A DNA stretch of 64,000 nucleotides from Epithemia pelagica (lineage: Eukaryota > Bacillariophyta > Bacillariophyceae > Surirellales > Surirellaceae), in assembly GCA_946965045.2 (NCBI GenBank), contig OX337236.1:2666001-2730000 (forward strand), read 5' to 3'. Positions 58,601-64,000 of this stretch are shown here, piece by piece. Position 1 is the stretch's first letter. Each line of letters begins with the position of its first letter. The notes below the pieces were generated by a model that was not told where the DNA came from, searched no databases, and worked only from the letters and a program-made list of their open reading frames with translations. The position numbers and the translations under genes are program-made.

Positions 58601-59501
58601 GCTGGTTCCACTGTGGTGGTGCTGCTGCGGGTGCGGATTGACTGGCAGTCCACTGACTGCTGGTATCGTCAAGCGACGAGACGGCACTCTGCTGGTCTTC
58701 GAGCAGTGCACTCGTGTTGCTGTTGTTGGATGGTTCGTGTGGTGGTGGAGTGGCAATGACCAAGGGAATGGTCGAGGACTGATCCTCCGAGGGCGGCGGC
58801 GAGTTCGGAACCGCCGTGGGTGAAACCACCCGAGGAGGAGGAGGAGCCTTGTTGTTGCTGCTGCTTCGTGGTTGATCGGCTCCCGTGGACGTGTCGGCCC
58901 CCTTTTGTGGTCGACGATCCAACGACGATGATGAGGACGAGGAGGAAAGAGAGGGACGCCGCCGATGCGGACTAGAACGAGAACGAGGCGTCGTGGTCGT
59001 TTGATTGGGAAAATACAAGGCAATCGGAGGAGGGTCGGCCGCCGTGGACGTGGACGGTCGTCGAGGTGGTCGAGTCCAGTGTGTGGGTGTGGAGGAGGGT
59101 GGTTGTGCCGGAGAAGAAGAGAATCCAGTGGAAGAGGACACGGCCGAAGCCGGAGTCAAGGGCAGCGTCTTTTCTTCTTCCTCGTCGTCGTGGTCCTCCT
59201 CGGTCTGTTCGGTAGGGTCCGCATCCCCCTCCAAAGGTGGTTGCTGCTGTTGCTTCTTTTTGCGGGGAGGTGTGGTTTTGGTAGGTTCGTAAAGGACACC
59301 CAACTTCTTGTGGGGGCCTTTTTTGCCCAGAGCTTTGCCGTTGCGGGTGGCTGGTGGTGGTTTTCGAGTGGAGAAACTCGTGCTCTTTTGGATGCTCTTC
59401 TTGTTCTTGTTGTTGGTGGTGGAAAAACCTGCAGTGTCCTGTTCCGACAACAATCGTTCCCCACCCTTTGCAGAGGGTGGTGTACTAAAACAATTCCCCA
59501 T
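55689..59501 (-). CDS. WD40-repeat protein with N-terminal MGNC acylation motif (1270 aa)
   Basis: I chose ATG 59501 because it gives MGNCFSTPP, a classic N-myristoylation plus palmitoylation sequence (Gly2, Cys4). An in-frame ATG 22 codons upstream would bury it. Residues 1-390 are basic and Ser/Pro-rich with no domain. WD40-type blades run from about 397 to the C-terminal region: LAVGTESGQVLV, WLACGGDDGTCVIWSV, YAVRFRPNGQSVAIGGYEETVAMVDL, STLEWSPDSTLLAIGGWDKVCTVLH, TSVEWHPQGQVVAIG, and later ASLKWSPSGRHIAVMG and GSVSFSQDGQWMALSED. The count suggests two beta-propellers with long disordered inserts. It is probably a membrane-tethered scaffold; partners are unknown. The tail after the last blade is acidic and His-rich. 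Confidence 0.85.
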   Translation of the reverse strand: MGNCFSTPPSAKGGERLLSEQDTAGFSTTNNKNKKSIQKSTSFSTRKPPPATRNGKALGKKGPHKKLGVLYEPTKTTPPRKKKQQQQPPLEGDADPTEQTEEDHDDEEEEKTLPLTPASAVSSSTGFSSSPAQPPSSTPTHWTRPPRRPSTSTAADPPPIALYFPNQTTTTPRSRSSPHRRRPSLSSSSSSSSLDRRPQKGADTSTGADQPRSSSNNKAPPPPRVVSPTAVPNSPPPSEDQSSTIPLVIATPPPHEPSNNSNTSALLEDQQSAVSSLDDTSSQWTASQSAPAAAPPQWNQPNPFAVESQPPRAEEFSQDPFGTSNDQDDFEASLHQSLIWAQLDTSHPDTAASVTSSSFGPPKKDAIGAVALSSSSSSSFQSHSSNPPPMWQRATPPPLYLAVGTESGQVLVTQVLQEDEQPPALSAWNHQDTKKRQQRLGPICTLQRQGRIRSLDFSVTTTTHDNTSSCWLACGGDDGTCVIWSVHKDPNNEEDSRPPVVQVVVEIPRVDRIYAVRFRPNGQSVAIGGYEETVAMVDLLSKRVVTDVPVVGLVSTLEWSPDSTLLAIGGWDKVCTVLHATTHKVVHQWKCPAAVTSVEWHPQGQVVAIGCACPQILVVDRVTGNVLRQVTLEEAPSPPVLGSQHRRSHSLGGTSSSTVRIQDLCWSPGTGQYLVVCTRDSSGQSSTTKLLDTKSFSTIQELSVGGVNSVVWGQAAPTSLLVPPQYLVVGGSSGKALVLKAGLMHHSYNHTEGSCRSSSYHLGSTTSSSCALSSSFGEDHSSTNRRSNYPSPWPDRNDDDKAEEEHDWMFLSDNVFRTPSPRQDEDFPWQPRLEHASSSEPWTPHCLATVAFSRGSKSRRSAFFAVASADHASVTVRSTNHHSNHPAAMAWHPLCQLDFLNPMTCLAFSNGSRLLACASHHNGHVHIVATAPSWTVVTVATVPGTRGIQTMAFSKNNERLAVLGTDGMLRLLNPQTEFQCCLVLGADSSAEGLESSSSSSSSTCFDWSSKVLVMGHEDGAVCVYRSVDVLGDDTVSNHHLTMEAAIVARQPTPVRAVAIGPSSRFLAVGGDDGTLTVFCRTASSSKHLQDHHQAGSVHHHTSAPENKDTWIMVHQVSTIDFSIASLKWSPSGRHIAVMGQGKQLKVIDTVFWSEVAQVTQFSSDTRMNHFRRSIGSVSFSQDGQWMALSEDPDDDDKLREPSSALARSGGKIRIWSTLTWDLVLRVPLLAEETVSDDEEFTELLLDHHHNHHPTEAQGISGSMDGGEAGG

Positions 59502-60812
59502 GCTATGAATCAATTGAACCAGACTACGACGATTCTTGTGGCGCTGTTGTTGCTCGCCTGGCACCATTCACGCCACAGCCAGTCAATCGACACTGTTGGA
59601 ATGGCACTGTCTACGATTGCTTGCTGCCCAATACGGAAGGATGGTATACTTGACTGAAACGGCCGAGAGAGCCAGAAACGTTCCGGGATACACGCAATCT
59701 TTGGACGATTTGGATGGGTCTTGTTGTCGTGTGTGTCTCGGCCGACGGACTGCGAATCCCGCCTGGCGTGCCCAACGGCGTAGGTAAGTGACACTCGAGA
59801 TGTTTCATTCCGGAAAAATCAAATCATTGTTACGTATGTTTAATGTTCGTAACACTCGGGAGTCGTTGGACCCAACCGATCAACGGTCCAGGAATGCCGC
59901 ACCCAACGAGATCGAGAACACGCACGGGCTCAACGCATCCTACACGAGCCCATTGTATATTGTATTCTTCTTCACGCAATGCGCACCCCACCAAACGCGC
60001 ATCTGCATCTCGCCCTCATTTTTTCAGAACCGAGAACACACGTGTGTTTGCACCCAGGGATCCAAACACTCTAGCATGATCCAATACTACTACCGTGTCG
60101 GGTCTCATTCGCTGTGGCAAGAGACATGTAGTGTTGCGCGCGTCCAGAATCCTCCATGGACGGAGAGAGCTGTGGAATACTCTACTAGTAGCATCTAGTA
60201 GTGGGTATTATTGTTGGAGACTCCAAACGAGGCCGTCGAGCTCCAGTTCTACCTCGTTCGGACGGACGGATACGGGAACCCAAACAAGGTTCCAGCACAC
60301 ACGTGTGCTTTATGTAGGAGAGTGTGTCGTTGGGTTCCGTGGGACGGAATGGAACACCCCAACGTCTGTTTGTCTGTTTGGTTGGTGGACTCTCTCTTCA
60401 CTCGCAAACCACAAGCAACAATGGTCGACCAAACAAGCAGAAGAAGAAGAAGAAGAAGAAGAAGAATGACCATGAGGATGAGGAAAGAGACGACAACGAA
60501 CGCATCCACCCACATCCTGGATACTGGCACAGTCAACTCGTTGCTCATCGAACAGAATCCAAGTCCAGAAACCAACAAACACAACAGGAGAATTTCTAGT
60601 AGACAATTGCGGATTCTTTTTCGACTACTCAAACAGAATATATTAATATGATAGCCCATTGACGAACAAACAAACAAACACGACGGGAATTTTGATACAC
60701 ACTTGGATTCGTTTTCTTCCTTCACCCACACACTCAGCGTCCAACGGCTTGTCCAGTAACAAAAAGAGGTCCCCCGAGCTACTTTGTAGGAACGAGATCC
60801 TCTCTCCATGGG
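59502..60812. other. Upstream region of the WD40 gene
   Basis: About 1.3 kb holding the WD40 gene promoter and the 3' end of the next minus-strand gene. An aga microsatellite lies near 60438-60465. No gene is supported. Confidence 0.45.
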
Positions 60813-61592
60813 TTACGGTGTGAGGAACCACCATTGTTTCCCGACGACGACGACCCTTGTCGTCCCAACCAGGGACACCAAGGCAGTGGTCGCCACCAAC
60901 CACACTGCCGCCGCCCGACGCCGGGAGGCGCCCCGTGTTTTCTCATCACCACGAACCCAGTTCAGGCCGGTGGCGAGTGGCATGGCCACGAGACTGGCCA
61001 TGACAGTCTGGAGAATGACCATTCCAACTGCTTGGATCCCGACAAGCCGTGTCCACGTAACGGAGAACGACGACCACCGAGCCACGGCACCAAGGGTCCG
61101 ATTCACCAGGAACCAGGCCAGGACCAAGGCGGGACCATACCGTACCAGACGGTGTCGCAGTGACAGTCGTTGTCGACGACTGTTGCGACTCGAGCCGGCC
61201 GTACTAGGGGTGGCGTCGTATCCATGGGTCCACAAGGATGGCATGGTAAACCAATCGCCTGGTTGCCCTGTCGTCGATTGGTTCCATCGTGGTCCAAAGG
61301 CTCCCAAGTTCCTGCCGTGCCACCGATTCTGTTCGGCGTGACGAATTTTGGCGTACTGTTCCGCCGTCAACCCGTCGGGAACATACGATGACTTGGATGT
61401 GACAGCCGGAGGAGGATTGTTGTTCTTCTTCTTCTTGAGAATTCGAAACAGGTGCAGTCGGCTGGAGCTTGTGGTTGTTGTGGTTGTTGGCTGGTAGTTA
61501 CGCCGTATGCATGGTGTGGGAACAAGAAACGAACGACCGTGCCCCACAAGGAGGAGGAGCAAGCACAAGACGAGTTGGAGACCGAGTCGCAT
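60813..61592 (-). CDS. Predicted plastid-targeted membrane protein (259 aa)
   Basis: The N-terminus is a signal peptide (LGLQLVLCLLLLLVGHGRS) followed at once by FLVP. That layout matches the diatom plastid bipartite signal, where F follows the cleavage site. A Ser/Thr/Lys-rich transit-like stretch comes next. The mature part has GLTAEQYAKIRHAEQNRWHGRNLGAFGPRW, a linker block I associate from memory with diatom plastid proteins. Three hydrophobic helices follow (about 152-168, 178-205, 228-250). The function is unknown; a thylakoid or envelope membrane protein is likely. Confidence 0.75.
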   Translation of the reverse strand: MRLGLQLVLCLLLLLVGHGRSFLVPTPCIRRNYQPTTTTTTSSSRLHLFRILKKKKNNNPPPAVTSKSSYVPDGLTAEQYAKIRHAEQNRWHGRNLGAFGPRWNQSTTGQPGDWFTMPSLWTHGYDATPSTAGSSRNSRRQRLSLRHRLVRYGPALVLAWFLVNRTLGAVARWSSFSVTWTRLVGIQAVGMVILQTVMASLVAMPLATGLNWVRGDEKTRGASRRRAAAVWLVATTALVSLVGTTRVVVVGKQWWFLTP

Positions 61593-61991
61593 TCTTGGAG
61601 TCTTCTTCTTCTTCTTCTTCTTTTTAGGTTATTGCCGTTGTTGTTGTTAGTCTGCCACTGCTGCGGCGAGAGTCTTGTTTACCCACCAAGATCCGTCGAT
61701 TCCCTATGTAGTCGGTAGAACGGTTGGTTCCTCCTTCATCTCATTCGTTGTGTAAGGTTCGTATCATGCTTGTGGTTGTTCGTTTGTGTTGGTTCAACAT
61801 TCTCCGCCGAAAGACAAAAGAAGCTGCCAAAGAACATGACGTGTTTTGTGGATGGGGGATGGGGGCGGGTTGGATCGCGCGACGGGACTCCGCGATTTAC
61901 TACTTGTAGGTGTTGACTCCTGGAAATATAATGATCATGTTTAGAAAAGAAATTCATTGACCGGATGGGGAGTGTACGGATCGCCTTTGCG

Positions 61992-62097
61992 AGCCAAAAA
62001 GATACCCCCAAGTAGGGGTGAGTGGTCGGGTCGCATGTGTGTCGTGCTTTTGGTGTGCAAACTGTTACTCACCCCCGCTAGGGGGTAGCCAAAAAGA
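61992..62097. mobile_element. 84 bp foldback element with 11 bp flanking direct repeat
   Basis: The inverted ends tacccccaagtaggggtgag (from 62003) and taccccctagcgggggtgag (reverse complement, ending at 62087) match at 18 of 21 bases. The direct repeat agccaaaaaga lies at 61992-62002 and 62087-62097 and looks like a target duplication. No coding capacity. It sits 29 bp upstream of the GT49 start codon. Confidence 0.75.
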
Positions 62098-62125
62098 GTT
62101 TGAGGACACCACCACCGTGACCATC

Positions 62126-63628
62126 ATGTCATTCCACTCATCAAGGAGCAGTACTATGGCCATTGTCCGGTCGTTTCTCGTGGTGCCAGCCAGGAAACAG
62201 ACCAAGATTCTGTTGTATAGTGGTCTATTGGCATTGTTTGTGTCGTACCAGGTTCTTTTATTTGATAGAACACAACGACTTCATCAAGACATTTTGATAT
62301 CCGCCGAGTTCGAATCCACTACTCCATCGAAAGCCGTTCACTTCTCCTCTTCGGACAGAGAAAGAACTAGTCCTGCTGAACTGTTGGCCAACAGCCAATC
62401 CATTCGAGATCGAATTCGACCCTTATTTTCTTCCCACACTTGGCGGCAGCAGCACTCGGTGGATAGCTCATCCGATTTTGTTGTGGTTCCAGTGTTTGAA
62501 CACAACTCGACAGACAGTCCATACTTTGAGGTACCCTTTGTCACGGACAACCGTCATTTACCAACGGAGAATGACAACGACAAGATTTATACCATCACAG
62601 CCTTTACCCAAGTCAGTGTTAACAAATTGCCCAGAGTCAAGAACATTGTCCGACGATGGAGGGCACCGGTCAGCTGTGCCGTCTACCTGTCGACTGAGCA
62701 GGATATGGAAACCCTTATCGACTTTTTGGAGCAGCAGCAACAACATCTAGAGGACGGTATGTGGTGGACAAACTTTGTAGCATTTCACGTCATGGTGGAG
62801 CCTCTTGTTGTTGTTCCGAATCCTGACCATACGACAAACAACGAGAACACAAGTAAACCGTACCCTGTTAACATTCTTCGATCCTTGGCCCTCAAACACG
62901 TACAGACGGATTATGTATTCCTGCTGGATGTTGACTTTGTTCCAAGCGTGGGTGCACATGATCGAATCGCACGTATAATGGAATCCATGGAACACAAAGA
63001 GAAGCAGCAGCAGCAGGCCCAAAGCAACAACACAAACAACAAGGACGTGAATCAACATGCAAAAACCATGTATATTTTGCCAGCTTTTGAACAGTTTCCG
63101 GAAAATGGCACCGATGTCGTAAATAATGTATCAAGTGTACCCTCGACAAAGAAGGAGCTTTTTCGTGCCGTAAACCAAAAACGAGTGGAAAGATTCCACA
63201 AAAATAGGGGATGCCACCATTTCATCAACTACACGAAATGGTTTTCTCTGACCAACACATCAACGGAAAATCAAGAAAGACAGTCGTATCATCATCATCT
63301 CTATTGGGTGAAGTACCGAAATATACACTTCGAACCTTATGTGGTTGCACGAAAAGACTGCTTGCCACTCTTTTTCCCTGAATATCGTGGATTTGGGTTC
63401 AACAAGGCATCTTGGTTCGTGGAATGTGTGTTGCGGGACTTCAAGTTCCGAGTACTTCCCGATGACTTTGTGGTTCACATGAATCATCCCTATGGCAGAG
63501 GACGTTTCGCCGGTAAGCTGGGTTTCTACAACCAAAAATTTTTGCAGTATCTCAAGAAGGTGTATGGGCCTGAAAAGTTTGAACTCTTCATTTCGCCTGT
63601 CAACCGCGGGTGGATTATCTTGCAATAG
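62126..63628 (+). CDS. LARGE-like GT49 glycosyltransferase (500 aa)
   Basis: I chose ATG 62126. The frame is open to 62018, but that extension would read through a foldback insertion. A type II membrane anchor lies at about 27-46 (ILLYSGLLALFVSYQVLLF). The catalytic domain includes YPVNILRSLALKHVQTDYVFLLDVDFVPS (about 250-275), with the D-x-D metal site typical of GT49. Later comes HFEPYVVARKDCLPLFFPEYRGFGFNKASW (about 401-430), followed by DDFVVHMNHPYG. GT49 members include LARGE and B4GAT1, which build xylose/glucuronate chains in the Golgi. The domain here matches the beta-glucuronyltransferase half only. Gln- and Asn-rich insertions interrupt the domain near 295-320. The donor sugar is inferred, not shown. 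Confidence 0.9.
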   Translation: MSFHSSRSSTMAIVRSFLVVPARKQTKILLYSGLLALFVSYQVLLFDRTQRLHQDILISAEFESTTPSKAVHFSSSDRERTSPAELLANSQSIRDRIRPLFSSHTWRQQHSVDSSSDFVVVPVFEHNSTDSPYFEVPFVTDNRHLPTENDNDKIYTITAFTQVSVNKLPRVKNIVRRWRAPVSCAVYLSTEQDMETLIDFLEQQQQHLEDGMWWTNFVAFHVMVEPLVVVPNPDHTTNNENTSKPYPVNILRSLALKHVQTDYVFLLDVDFVPSVGAHDRIARIMESMEHKEKQQQQAQSNNTNNKDVNQHAKTMYILPAFEQFPENGTDVVNNVSSVPSTKKELFRAVNQKRVERFHKNRGCHHFINYTKWFSLTNTSTENQERQSYHHHLYWVKYRNIHFEPYVVARKDCLPLFFPEYRGFGFNKASWFVECVLRDFKFRVLPDDFVVHMNHPYGRGRFAGKLGFYNQKFLQYLKKVYGPEKFELFISPVNRGWIILQ

Positions 63629-64000
63629 TGTAAACATGTAAAGGGTAAATACCCACAAAGATATACCGCATCATATCCTCGCCGCAAAACCACAACAACA
63701 ACAACAACAACAAAAAGAGCCACCACAACAACAACTCCTACACCAACAACCACTGCTACAACAAGTGTCTCTTTTGCGACAACACCACACGGCCTCTAGG
63801 GTTCTTCCGTTTGGAGGTTGGTTTGCCTCGCTAGCTAGGTACTTTTGAAACAGAAAAGTTCTTGCCAGTTCAGTAGTGTGTACATCTCTATACTCGAGTA
63901 TTGTAGTATCTACACCAGCACACACGGTAGCAATGCTCTATCCTTGTTGGTCCTGCCAAGGCACCGCCAACCCTGGTTTCAAACTAGACATGGACATGAA
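63629..64000. other. 3' flank of the GT49 gene
   Basis: About 370 bp with an aac microsatellite near 63690-63712 and no supportable gene. Confidence 0.5.

Overview
The window looks like nuclear DNA of a diatom, most likely a raphid pennate species. The evidence is: very long secreted proteins built on Pro-Ser (PSSSPS) repeats; short GT-AG introns; one protein with a plastid-type signal followed by a phenylalanine; three eukaryotic glycosyltransferase families (GT90, GT92-like, GT49); and a eukaryotic eIF5A and Pumilio protein. The species itself cannot be named from the sequence.

Layout. Positions 1-23278 hold two minus-strand tandem paralogues of a giant secreted mosaic protein. The 4690-residue copy (9206-23278) is complete. 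The other (1-7110) runs off the left edge. Both alternate mucin-like Pro-Ser repeats with Cys-containing globular modules. Positions 23279-25757 show no convincing gene. From 25758 to 34905 lie an acidic TPR protein with a signal peptide and a C-terminal membrane anchor, a two-exon GT90-like glycosyltransferase, and a three-exon EH-domain endocytic scaffold.

Positions 35411-46255 form a rearranged block. The promoter, first exon and start of the first intron of eIF5A occur twice, about 10.4 kb apart. Between the copies are a decayed gene with in-frame stops, an orphan gene (37825-39168) and a 6 kb DNA-transposon-like element with convergent ORFs. The intact eIF5A gene is at 46138-47021.

Positions 48108-63628 carry a Pumilio (PUF) protein with eight repeats, a 300 bp MITE with 34 bp perfect terminal inverted repeats, a type II membrane GT92-like glycosyltransferase, a WD40 protein with an N-terminal MGNC acylation motif, a small plastid-targeted membrane protein, an 84 bp foldback insertion with an 11 bp target duplication, and a LARGE-like GT49 glycosyltransferase.

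There is no operon logic. The only functional link I can suggest, as inference, is between heavily glycosylatable Ser-rich secreted proteins and the nearby glycosyltransferases. The most unusual content is the giant mosaic gene pair, with its higher-order repeats and signs of homogenisation, and the duplicated eIF5A 5' end.
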